A DNA stretch of 19,154 nucleotides from JBIOJM01 sp044450785 (GTDB lineage Bacteria; Planctomycetota; Planctomycetia; Isosphaerales; Isosphaeraceae). The notes under the pieces were generated by a model, which had not been told where the DNA came from, made no database searches, and saw only the letters and a list, made by a program, of their open reading frames with translations. The stretch spans positions 1 to 19,154 of the forward strand of contig JBIOJM010000189.1 in assembly GCA_044450785.1 (NCBI GenBank). The letters are read 5' to 3'. This document shows positions 1-7,805 of this stretch, in pieces. The position numbers and the translations under genes are program-made. The first letter of the stretch is position 1. Each line of letters starts with the position of its first letter.

Positions 1-172
1 AGAGTCGATCTTATCAGCTCGTCCTCGCGTCAACATCCGCCATCCATCCAACCACTCGGCGAGTAGGGAACACTGCCTTGAAGTCGGACCGAACCAGGCA
101 AGATGGCTGGCAGGTCGATCGGATGGGGACCCAGGCGATCGATCACACTGGGGCAAGGGAGCGACTGCGGCG

Positions 173-1405
173 ATGGCGACCGAGGGCGAAGAGTTCCAGG
201 GACTCCACGATTTCTTCGTGGAATCGTTCACTGAAAAAGAGCTTCACATGTTCCTCACCCGGAATGGGTACAGGGAGGTCGCCCTCGCCGTGAACCAGAG
301 TGTCGGCCGTATCCAGTATTTCTTCGATGTCGAAGAAGCATTGAATCGCCGGGGCCGGATCGATGACACGTTCTTCGTCCGCTTGAGTCGGACACGCCCC
401 GCGAAGGCGGCGCTCATCCGGGCTCTCCAGGAATCCTGGCTCGTTGAGGCAAAGTCTACTCCGAAGTCATCGGGCAGCACGACTGAACCGAAGCAGGCCG
501 ACCTGAGGTCTTACGCCGTGAAATGCGGCAAGGATTTCCTCGAGACAAGGGACAAACTGGATGAACTGAATCACTACAAGAAGCTGCACGCATTGCTCCA
601 CAAGCTCCATTTCGAGGTGTATAACCTGTTGGTCATCGAGGTGATCGGTCCGTCGAGGGAGAGGGTTGACTGGGCAGTGCTGGGTAACCACGCCATTAGC
701 CTCGTTCAGATCGTGCCCGAGCTGTCAGACTCTTCCATCTTCGGGTTGGACCGGATCGGCTGGCTGCCTGACGCCCGGAACGAGCTGCTGCGCGCGATCA
801 TGGAGAAAGACTTCGATCGCCTCGAAAAAGCGAGAAGCGGGTTGGAGCGAGTGGTCACCTCCTGGCCGTCCCGACTCGTTACCAAGTTGAAGGATGCGGC
901 CGAACAACTCCGCCTTGACCGCCTGTTGACGGACCTCAGCGAGCTCCATGATCGTGCCGCAGGTGCGGACCTCAGCAAAGAGAAGGTCGCCCTTGTAGGA
1001 AATGACGTCCGGACGCTGTCCAACCAGCTGCAGCACCTTAAATTACTGATCGAAAATCATGATTTGTTGCAGAAGATCGACACCATGGTACGGGTGATCA
1101 GCCGCAACCACTCGGCCAGGGACCCAGGTGACCTCACAGACGCATGGCCCTGGCTGAATGAGAGCATGATCGGCCTGCGCTTTGACGAGAAGGACAAGCG
1201 TGCGGAATCGTTTCGGCAGTCCTGGGAGAAGGTGACCGACGCGATCGAGTCTGGAGACCGATCCCGGGTCCCCGGCACCTTTTGGGACTTCCGAGGGGCC
1301 TTGGACCGATACTTCCTGTACGTTGATGAGGCGTTGAAAGAGTCGTGTGGAGAGGTGCAAAAGATCGGCAAGCCTCTCACCGAAATCGCGGAAATGCTTG
1401 GCTGA
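173..1405 (+). CDS. EAD/death-like-domain adaptor protein of a conflict module
   Basis: Protein of 410 aa. Residues ~5-90 read as an effector-associated (bacterial death-like) domain: an opening amphipathic helix with FTEKELHMFL, then SVGRIQYFFDVEEALNRRG, and the ending FFVRLSRTRPAKAALI, matching the usual 'L..LR..RP....I' close of such adaptors. The rest is charged and helix-rich (LHALLHKLHFEVYNLLVIEV; several leucine-rich segments at ~225-310) with no enzyme motif that I recognise. No signal peptide or membrane segment is visible, so a cytoplasmic protein is likely. The start ATG has an AAGGGAG at 155-161, 11 bases upstream. The next gene begins 51 bases after the stop. In related systems (known for the families) such adaptors bring an effector to a STAND NTPase through homotypic domain contacts; that role here is inference. 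The last 17 codons are duplicated just past the stop (see the 54-bp repeat). The effector, if any, is not identified. Confidence 0.75.
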   Translation: MATEGEEFQGLHDFFVESFTEKELHMFLTRNGYREVALAVNQSVGRIQYFFDVEEALNRRGRIDDTFFVRLSRTRPAKAALIRALQESWLVEAKSTPKSSGSTTEPKQADLRSYAVKCGKDFLETRDKLDELNHYKKLHALLHKLHFEVYNLLVIEVIGPSRERVDWAVLGNHAISLVQIVPELSDSSIFGLDRIGWLPDARNELLRAIMEKDFDRLEKARSGLERVVTSWPSRLVTKLKDAAEQLRLDRLLTDLSELHDRAAGADLSKEKVALVGNDVRTLSNQLQHLKLLIENHDLLQKIDTMVRVISRNHSARDPGDLTDAWPWLNESMIGLRFDEKDKRAESFRQSWEKVTDAIESGDRSRVPGTFWDFRGALDRYFLYVDEALKESCGEVQKIGKPLTEIAEMLG

Positions 1406-1459
1406 GACCCGCACGAGATCGGCGAGCCTCTCAGCAAGGTCGTGGGGCTTCTCAAATGA
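1352..1459 (+). repeat. Diverged 54-bp tandem duplication across the end of gene 1
   Basis: Copy 1 is 1352-1405 and copy 2 is 1406-1459; 35 of 54 positions agree by direct comparison, with the core agreeing at 17 of 18 (1362-1379 against 1416-1433). Both copies end in TGA. Read in the frame of the upstream gene, copy 1 gives IGKPLTEIAEMLG and then stop, while copy 2 gives IGEPLSKVVGLLK and then stop. The second TGA (1457-1459) overlaps the ATG of the next gene as ATGA. The similarity at the protein level, with hydrophobic positions kept, suggests that copy 2 was once translated. Confidence 0.8.
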
Positions 1460-4400
1460 GCGATTTGGAGCAACTTCCGGCGGTTAGTGACCCCGTGGTC
1501 CCGTATCGGACCCTCGGACAATTGAGGACCGAACACGCCGAATATCTCCGTCTCTACAGGAAGATGGGGGCCGACAAGGCCCTGCTCACCGACGTAGAGA
1601 AGTTCCTCCTGCGCGGCCGCGCCACCGGAGCAATTCTCGGGGACAGTCAGGACCGGTTCACTGCCCAGGGCCTGATGGACTTCTGGTTGACGGTTTTCTA
1701 CGGGGCCGGGGAGGAGCCGCCCGACCCGACTCTTGTGGCCTACGCCCCATACCGGCAGAACGCGTTGCAGGACGTCCAGTGCCCGTACGTCGGCTTACTT
1801 GCCTTGGACGAGGACTCGAAAGACCTCTTCTTTGGACGGCTCCTCTCCAGGTTACGCGACAGCGTCAGCGAGCACCGCTTGGTGGCCGTCGTCGGCCCGC
1901 CCGGCAGCAGCAAGTCTTCACTGGTGCTCGAGGGCCTGCTGCCTCTTCTCAAAGACGGGAAGCTGCGTGGCAGCGATCGCTGGCATTACTGTCCGGTGAT
2001 GATCCCGGGGAAAAACCCATTGGATGAACTGGCGCACGCGGTCCGGTCCCCTGACGCGGGTGACCCGATCCAGTGGGTCCAGGCCCATGCCGAGAAGTTC
2101 CGGCGCGACCCCGGTCTCCTGGCCAAGATCGCGGGCCGGCTCGGAAAGCCCGCGGTGCTCGTCGTCGACCGATTCGAGCAGGTTTTCACCCATTGCCAGG
2201 ATGAGCAGGCGCGGGGAGCATTCATCGACAACCTTGTCGGGCTGGCCGGCGCGCCCGGTGCGGAACACCGGGTGATCCTCGTCGTGCGGAGCGAGTTCGA
2301 GGCCCGGCTCGATAGCTTGAAGGGAGCGGCGACCAGTGGTAAGCCTGTTCCGGTGGTGGACGTCACGCCTCCGACCGAGGCCGAGCTCCGCGAGGTGATC
2401 GAACGGCCCGCCGAGCGGATCGGGCTGCGGTTCGAACCGGGGCTCGTCGAGCAGATCGTCAAGGACGTCCAGTTCGTGCCGCCGGTGCTGCCGATCTTGA
2501 ATTACCTGTTGCTCAAGCTCTGGGAGGAACGCCAAGAAGGAGACCTGATCACCTCGGACGCCTATAAGAACCTGGGGACAGCCCGCCAGGTCCTTGCCAA
2601 GGGCGCGGACCTTTTCTTCGATCGCCTGTCTCGCGAGGAAAAGGAAGTCGTCCGGCACATCTTCCTGCGCCTCGGTCGACCCCTCGTCGGTCAAGACCTC
2701 GCCGGCAACCGCTTACTCAGGTCGGCGCTAGAGCGGCAGGACTACGGCGATCGGGTCGATCAGGTCCTGCGAACGCTGGTGGACGCGGGGCTGGTCAGAG
2801 TCATTCCATGTGAGACGCCGGCCGCGGACCAGATCGAAGTCGTGCACCCGGCGCTCCTGGAATCCTGGCCGAGGCTGCTCAATTGGCGTGCCGCCGACTG
2901 GCCACCAAACCCATACCGGGGCCTCGAACCGTTCGAACAGCAACACGCGGGCCTCTTCTTCGGGCGCCGGAGGATCACCAGCACGTGGGTAGATACCATC
3001 GCGCGCGACCCCTTGCTGGCGATCTTCGGCCCGTCGGGTTCGGGAAAGACGTCCGTCGTCCAGGCGGGCATCCTGCCGAGCCTGGCAGCCAACCACTGGC
3101 TGACGCTTCCGGTCCGCCCGTTCGATAGCCCGTTCGAGTTTCTCGCGGAGTCCCTCGCTAAAGCCGGCTGCCGGGAAGACGCGGGCGATCTCCTCCGCCG
3201 CTTGAGGAGTGACCCAGTCGCATTCCTCGACGTCATCAAGGAGCTGGCCGGTCCCGACCAGAAGGTTATCCTCTACATCGATCAGTTTGAGGAGCTGTTC
3301 ACGATCTGCCATGATCCCGAGCGCAGCGATTTCTTGAGCAGTGTCTTCCACCACCTTCGAACCGGCGACGAATGGGCGACCAGTTCGCTCCGGCTGATCC
3401 TGACCTTCCGGTCGGATTACTTCGATCGTGTCATGGCGCATGCCGACCTCGCCACGCTTCTTGGCCGGCACGTGGTCGGCATCACCGCGATGAAGGACGC
3501 GGAAATCCGCGAGGCGATCGTCGAGCCTGCGAGAATCAACGATGTTGAGGTCGAGGAGCAGCTCGTCACGAAGATCATCGCGGACATGGTTGAAGACCAC
3601 GGCGAAGAGGGTGATGGCAAGAACCGGACGAACCTTCCCTTGATGGAGTTCTGCCTCCAGAAACTCTGGGCCGAACAGGCGCCGGCGCGGGGAGAGCGGC
3701 TCACGCTCGACGCCTACGTCAAGATCGGGGAATTCCGTGGGGTCATTGGGCAACACGCGAACAGCGTCTTCGACAAGCTCCGCAACCAGGGGCTGGAGAG
3801 GACGGTCCGGGCCATCTTCATGCAACTGATCAAGGTCACCCAGACCGGCGAGCCCGGGCGTGACGCACGCCGCCCGGCCACGATGGCGGAGCTCGCCAGC
3901 ATTCCCAGCGCCGGCGGAGAGGAAATGGTCGATCGGGCCGTCAAGGAGCTGACGGCCCCCGAGCACCGCCTCCTCGTCCGCTCCGGCCGCCAGGGCGACT
4001 CGGCAAAAACCGTCGAGATCGCCCACGAGGTCCTGATCCGCGAATGGAAAACCCTGCGAAAATGGATCGATCGGCAGCGCGGTTTCTACGCCGCGCGTGA
4101 TCGGGTCAAGCTCCTCTCCGCCAACGAGGAGTCGCTCTCACCCGAAATGCTCGAGCAATGCCGCCAGTGGCTCGAGGACTCCAGGGGTGAGGAGCTCGAC
4201 AGCGACGTCCGCGAATACATCAAGGTTAGCCTGAAGAAACACGCTGAACTGGAAGCCGACAAGCTGATCGGCGAGATGCCCGAGCTGGTCCCGCGGACGA
4301 TCCGCGAGATCCGCAAGGACAAGTGGCTGAGCGATTGCATCCGCCGGCGGCTGGGCGAAGCGATCGATCTCATCGACAAGGGCAAGGCCGTGGACGACAA

Positions 4401-6369
4401 GGGCCGGGACCTCAGACGGAATGCGCGACGCTACCGCGCAGTCCTTCTCGATATGGGCGACCAGGAGAAGTTGCCCCATCTGCTGAAATCGTTGCTCACG
4501 GAAATGGATGCGACCACATTCACGCTGGTCCGCGACTGGCTCGTCCCTTACTGGCGGCACGAGCTCACCGCCGACGTTTGGAAGAGAGTCCGCGACCACC
4601 ACCTGGAGGACGACGAACGGCTCCGCGCCGCCTGTCTTCTGGCGAAGTTCGACCCGGACGACTCGGTGCAATGGGAGTCGATCGCAGAGAAGGTCGCCAA
4701 GTTGCTGGTCGAGTCCCAGCCCCTCGCGGTCCCACACTGGGCCAAGGCGTTGAGGCCGGTCAAGAGATATCTCCGCGATCCACTGGCGAGGATCCTCCGC
4801 GGCCACGAGAGGACGGTAGAGAACGAGCAGGACCGAACTGTCGCCGGTAACTTGCTGGTCGAGTTCGCCGGCGACTGGCTGGCGTTCCTGGCCGAGCAGA
4901 TCGTCGAGGCCGACATCCGGTCGTACCCTGTGATCCTCAAAAAGATCAAGGAAGACACCGGATCAGGGCCCAACTCGCCGCGCAGGGTGCTTGAGCGGAT
5001 CCTTGCGGGCGACCGCCTGGGCGAAGAGACGATCCGGACCAAGGATGAGGTCGACCGCCGTCGGGCGGATGAGGTCGACCGGCGTCGGGCGGTGGCGGCC
5101 GTGACGCTTCAACACTTGGACAGCGAAAACCAGATCTGGCCGATGCTGAGGCAGAGCGACCACCCTGGCGTCCGCTCGTACATCATTCACCTGATGGCGC
5201 CGCTGGGCATCCCCGCGGACCTCCTGATCGAACGACTCTTGCGCGATGACCTGGAGGACGACGTCCGCATGGCCATTCTCCTCGCCTTGGGCGAGTACCG
5301 CGACCGGCTCCCGACGAGCCTGGACGATGCCCGGTGGCTCGTCGCGTGGTTCGAGTCGCGTGCCCCGGGACTCCATCCGGCGGCCCAGTGGCTCGACAAG
5401 TGGTTCGAGTCGCACCCTCACCCGGGAGTCCATTCGGCGGTCCAGTGGCTCTGGACACGGTGGCCGAAACTCCTGGACTTGCGGACCTCCGTACCGAAAG
5501 GTCCGCCCAAGGATCCTGGCCCACGCGACGGCTTCGGCTGGTACGTGAACGGACAGTCCCAGACCTTGGCGATCGTCAAAGGCCCTGTCGAGACCTCAAT
5601 GGGGTCGCCCGATGGCGAACCGGGCAGATACGACGACGAGGATTACCACAGGCAGACGATCGACAGATCGTTCGCGATCGCCACCACGACGGTCACCGTC
5701 GAGCAGTTCCAACAGTTCGATGCGGACTGGAAGCCGGATCCGCGCTACATGATCGAACCAGCGGGCGGCCTCGGCCTGCAGAGCCCGGCGATCGGGATCA
5801 CGTGGTTTCAGGCCGCGCAATATTGCAACTGGCTGAGTCGCGAAGAAGGACTCACCCACCCTGACCAGTTGTGCTACCCCGAGTTCAAGAAAGGCGATAA
5901 CAAGTCTCCCCTCGACCTCCCCGCCGACTTCCTGGGGCGGCCCGGCTACCGCCTACCGACCGAGGCGGAGTGGGAGCACGCCTGCCGGGCCGGCACCGTG
6001 ACGGCGCGGTCATACGGCGATGGCGAGGCGCTCTTGAAGCACTACGCCTGGTATAATGCAAATTCCGAAAACGGGGTCCACCCTTGCGCCTCCCTGAAGC
6101 CGAACGACCTCGGCCTCTTCGACACTTTGGGCAACGTCTTGGAATGGTGCCAGGACGCTTACCGGCCTTACGACAAAGCCACGAGACCGGCCGAATCAGA
6201 TTCAGTGATCGACCTCGATGAGAAGCGAATCTTGCGTGGGGGGGCATTTACCCACTCGGCCGCCAACCATCGATCCGCGTGCCGTGAGAAGCTCAACCCG
6301 AACGTCGATTTGTTCATGGTGGGCTTCCGAGTGGCCCGGACGCTCCCGGCGCCCTTCCCGGGCGGATGA
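1456..6369 (+). CDS. Giant tandem nSTAND1 NTPase with helical solenoid and C-terminal FGE-like domain
   Basis: Protein of 1637 aa from ATG 1456; an earlier in-frame ATG at 1345 lies inside gene 1 and is not favoured. Residues ~15-95 form a helical adaptor often seen ahead of nSTAND1 units. First NTPase: CPYVGLLALDEDSKDLFFGR leads to Walker A GPPGSSKS (147-154) and Walker B VLVVDRFEQ (D238). Second NTPase: NPYRGLEPFEQQHAGLFFGR (from 485), Walker A GPSGSGKT (525-532), Walker B ILYIDQFEE (D609). Residues ~870-1340 are helical, HEAT-like, with small internal repeats. From ~1360 comes an FGE/SUMF1-type domain: VKGPVETSMGSP, RLPTEAEWEHACRAG, GLFDTLGNVLEWCQDAY, ILRGGAF, VGFRVAR. The two copper-binding cysteines expected after the last RGG are replaced by H1600 and H1605, so catalysis as a true FGE is unlikely; a ligand-binding C-type-lectin-fold role is inferred. 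Known for the family: STAND NTPases oligomerise on sensing a trigger. Probably cytoplasmic. Confidence 0.85.
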   Translation: MSDLEQLPAVSDPVVPYRTLGQLRTEHAEYLRLYRKMGADKALLTDVEKFLLRGRATGAILGDSQDRFTAQGLMDFWLTVFYGAGEEPPDPTLVAYAPYRQNALQDVQCPYVGLLALDEDSKDLFFGRLLSRLRDSVSEHRLVAVVGPPGSSKSSLVLEGLLPLLKDGKLRGSDRWHYCPVMIPGKNPLDELAHAVRSPDAGDPIQWVQAHAEKFRRDPGLLAKIAGRLGKPAVLVVDRFEQVFTHCQDEQARGAFIDNLVGLAGAPGAEHRVILVVRSEFEARLDSLKGAATSGKPVPVVDVTPPTEAELREVIERPAERIGLRFEPGLVEQIVKDVQFVPPVLPILNYLLLKLWEERQEGDLITSDAYKNLGTARQVLAKGADLFFDRLSREEKEVVRHIFLRLGRPLVGQDLAGNRLLRSALERQDYGDRVDQVLRTLVDAGLVRVIPCETPAADQIEVVHPALLESWPRLLNWRAADWPPNPYRGLEPFEQQHAGLFFGRRRITSTWVDTIARDPLLAIFGPSGSGKTSVVQAGILPSLAANHWLTLPVRPFDSPFEFLAESLAKAGCREDAGDLLRRLRSDPVAFLDVIKELAGPDQKVILYIDQFEELFTICHDPERSDFLSSVFHHLRTGDEWATSSLRLILTFRSDYFDRVMAHADLATLLGRHVVGITAMKDAEIREAIVEPARINDVEVEEQLVTKIIADMVEDHGEEGDGKNRTNLPLMEFCLQKLWAEQAPARGERLTLDAYVKIGEFRGVIGQHANSVFDKLRNQGLERTVRAIFMQLIKVTQTGEPGRDARRPATMAELASIPSAGGEEMVDRAVKELTAPEHRLLVRSGRQGDSAKTVEIAHEVLIREWKTLRKWIDRQRGFYAARDRVKLLSANEESLSPEMLEQCRQWLEDSRGEELDSDVREYIKVSLKKHAELEADKLIGEMPELVPRTIREIRKDKWLSDCIRRRLGEAIDLIDKGKAVDDKGRDLRRNARRYRAVLLDMGDQEKLPHLLKSLLTEMDATTFTLVRDWLVPYWRHELTADVWKRVRDHHLEDDERLRAACLLAKFDPDDSVQWESIAEKVAKLLVESQPLAVPHWAKALRPVKRYLRDPLARILRGHERTVENEQDRTVAGNLLVEFAGDWLAFLAEQIVEADIRSYPVILKKIKEDTGSGPNSPRRVLERILAGDRLGEETIRTKDEVDRRRADEVDRRRAVAAVTLQHLDSENQIWPMLRQSDHPGVRSYIIHLMAPLGIPADLLIERLLRDDLEDDVRMAILLALGEYRDRLPTSLDDARWLVAWFESRAPGLHPAAQWLDKWFESHPHPGVHSAVQWLWTRWPKLLDLRTSVPKGPPKDPGPRDGFGWYVNGQSQTLAIVKGPVETSMGSPDGEPGRYDDEDYHRQTIDRSFAIATTTVTVEQFQQFDADWKPDPRYMIEPAGGLGLQSPAIGITWFQAAQYCNWLSREEGLTHPDQLCYPEFKKGDNKSPLDLPADFLGRPGYRLPTEAEWEHACRAGTVTARSYGDGEALLKHYAWYNANSENGVHPCASLKPNDLGLFDTLGNVLEWCQDAYRPYDKATRPAESDSVIDLDEKRILRGGAFTHSAANHRSACREKLNPNVDLFMVGFRVARTLPAPFPGG
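5044..5091 (+). repeat. 24-bp in-frame tandem duplication (DEVDRRRA x2)
   Basis: Two 24-base units, 5044-5067 and 5068-5091, agree at 23 of 24 positions and add eight codons (DEVDRRRA twice) within the helical solenoid of the STAND protein. The near-identity indicates a recent slippage-type expansion that keeps the frame. Confidence 0.9.
5335..5463 (+). repeat. 18-19-residue protein repeat before the FGE-like domain
   Basis: Two units, WLVAWFES...GLHPAAQ (5335-5388, 18 codons) and WLDKWFES...GVHSAVQ (5389-5445, 19 codons), are followed by a partial third, WLWTRWPKLL. The unit resembles the 'DPGVHSAAEWLLRRW' linker that I recall just before FGE-like domains in planctomycete proteins. It probably forms paired helices that connect the solenoid to the C-terminal domain. 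Confidence 0.75.
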
Positions 6370-6373
6370 GCCG

Positions 6374-6396
6374 GCCCTGGACGCCGGGCCCAGGGC
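6374..6396 (+). terminator. GC-rich hairpin just after the STAND gene
   Basis: GCCCTGG (6374-6380) pairs with CCAGGGC (6390-6396) across a 9-base loop, starting four bases after the stop. No T-run follows, so this would at best be a weak intrinsic terminator or an mRNA-end stabiliser. It separates the conflict module from the next gene. Confidence 0.35.
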
Positions 6397-6484
6397 GCCT
6401 GAAGGACGGAGGGTGGTGATCGCGAGTACCTGCTCTCTGAAGAATGATGATCCCGACCTGGACTTCGACACAAGGAGATGCGCC

Positions 6485-7696
6485 ATGACGCGATACCGAG
6501 CGATTCTTGCCGGCTGGGCCCTGGCGGCCCTGATTGCCGCCGCCGCCAGGGCGGACGAGCCGAAATGGAAACAGCACACGATCAACGGCCGGAGCGAGTT
6601 TGAAGCGGCGGGCGTCTTCGACGTCGATAACGACGGCAAGCTCGATATCGTCGCGGGAGCAAGCTGGTATCAGGCTCCCGACTGGAAGCCGTATCCTGTC
6701 CGCGACGTGGCGCGGGTCGGCACGTACTTCAACGATTTTTCGACACTGCCGCTCGACGTCAACGGCGACGGCAATACCGATTTCATCGCGTGCTCGTACT
6801 TCGGTCGCAACGTGGGCTGGGTCGAGAACCCGGGGAAACCCGGCGCGCCTTGGACCTATCACGAAGTCGATCTGCCGGGGAACATCGAGGCGGCCTGGAT
6901 GGTCGACCTCTCCGGGGACGGAGTGCCCGACGTTCTTCCCAACACGGTGAACGTTGTCGTCTGGTACGAGATCGTCAAGCAGTCTGACGGCAAGGGCGTC
7001 CAGCTCAAGAAACACGACCTCGGCGCGCAGGCGGCCGGCCACGGAGTCGGGTCCGGCGACGTCAACGGCGACGGCCGGACCGACCTGCTCACGCCCAAGG
7101 GCTGGTTCGAGGCCCCGGCTGATCCGGCCCACGACACCTGGGCCTGGCACCCCGAGTGGAAGGCGGGTGCGACCGGCATCCAGATGCTGGCTCGAGACGT
7201 CGACGGCGATGGGCTCTCGGACGTTGTCTACGGCATGGGCCACGATTACGGTCTTTTTTGGCTCCGCCAGGAGAAGGGGCAAAGCGGCCAGCGGAAATGG
7301 ACCAAGCAGACGATCGACGACTCGGTCGCCTCGGTCCATGCCCTGATCTGGGCCGACATCGACGGCGACGGCAAGGCACACGAGCTCGTGACCGGCAAAC
7401 GAGTCTATGCCCACGAGGTCGAGCCCGGCGCGACCGACGGTTCCCTCGTCGCCTGGTATGCCTTCGACCCTGCTTCCAAGAGCTGGGTCAAGCACGTCAT
7501 CTTCCAGGGAGAGCCCGCCAAGAACGCACCCAAGAATGCAGGCGATCGCCGCGCGCTCAAGGACTTCCCACCCGGAACGGCCGGCACCGGCCTCCAGCTC
7601 ACCGCCGTCGACATCGACGGCGACGGCGACCTCGACCTCGTCTGCCCGGGCAAGAGCGGGCTCTACCTTTTCGAGAACCTGAGGGTTGCAAAGTAA
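6485..7696 (+). CDS. Secreted VCBS/FG-GAP repeat protein
   Basis: Protein of 403 aa. The ATG at 6485 follows AAGGAG (6472-6477) by 7 bases; the longer open frame upstream is in the wrong frame for the preceding gene and lacks such a site. Residues 1-23 form a signal peptide (MTRYR, then a hydrophobic run, then AAARA as likely cleavage site). Seven calcium-type loops are seen in order: DVDNDGKLD, DVNGDGNTD, DLSGDGVPD, DVNGDGRTD, DVDGDGLSD, DIDGDGKAH and DIDGDGDLD. They are spaced as in a seven-bladed FG-GAP/VCBS beta-propeller. Known of the family: exported, calcium-stabilised propellers used in adhesion or polymer binding, very numerous in planctomycetes. No catalytic domain is visible, so the ligand cannot be named. 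It stands alone 115 bases after the STAND gene and is probably transcribed separately. Confidence 0.9.
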   Translation: MTRYRAILAGWALAALIAAAARADEPKWKQHTINGRSEFEAAGVFDVDNDGKLDIVAGASWYQAPDWKPYPVRDVARVGTYFNDFSTLPLDVNGDGNTDFIACSYFGRNVGWVENPGKPGAPWTYHEVDLPGNIEAAWMVDLSGDGVPDVLPNTVNVVVWYEIVKQSDGKGVQLKKHDLGAQAAGHGVGSGDVNGDGRTDLLTPKGWFEAPADPAHDTWAWHPEWKAGATGIQMLARDVDGDGLSDVVYGMGHDYGLFWLRQEKGQSGQRKWTKQTIDDSVASVHALIWADIDGDGKAHELVTGKRVYAHEVEPGATDGSLVAWYAFDPASKSWVKHVIFQGEPAKNAPKNAGDRRALKDFPPGTAGTGLQLTAVDIDGDGDLDLVCPGKSGLYLFENLRVAK

Positions 7697-7805
7697 GGCA
7701 CAAAGTTGTTCTGCGTCCACCCATCTCCTTTCAAAAAAAGTTGGAATCGGAACCCGCCCATCGCGCACTAAGGAGCAGGGCCTCTAAGCCAAGGAGACTG
7801 GACCG

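Noticed and set aside
2728..4026. A 432-aa minus-strand open frame opposite the STAND gene
   Set aside because: It is a GC-rich shadow of a gene with clear domains on the plus strand; no start signal or recognisable motif.
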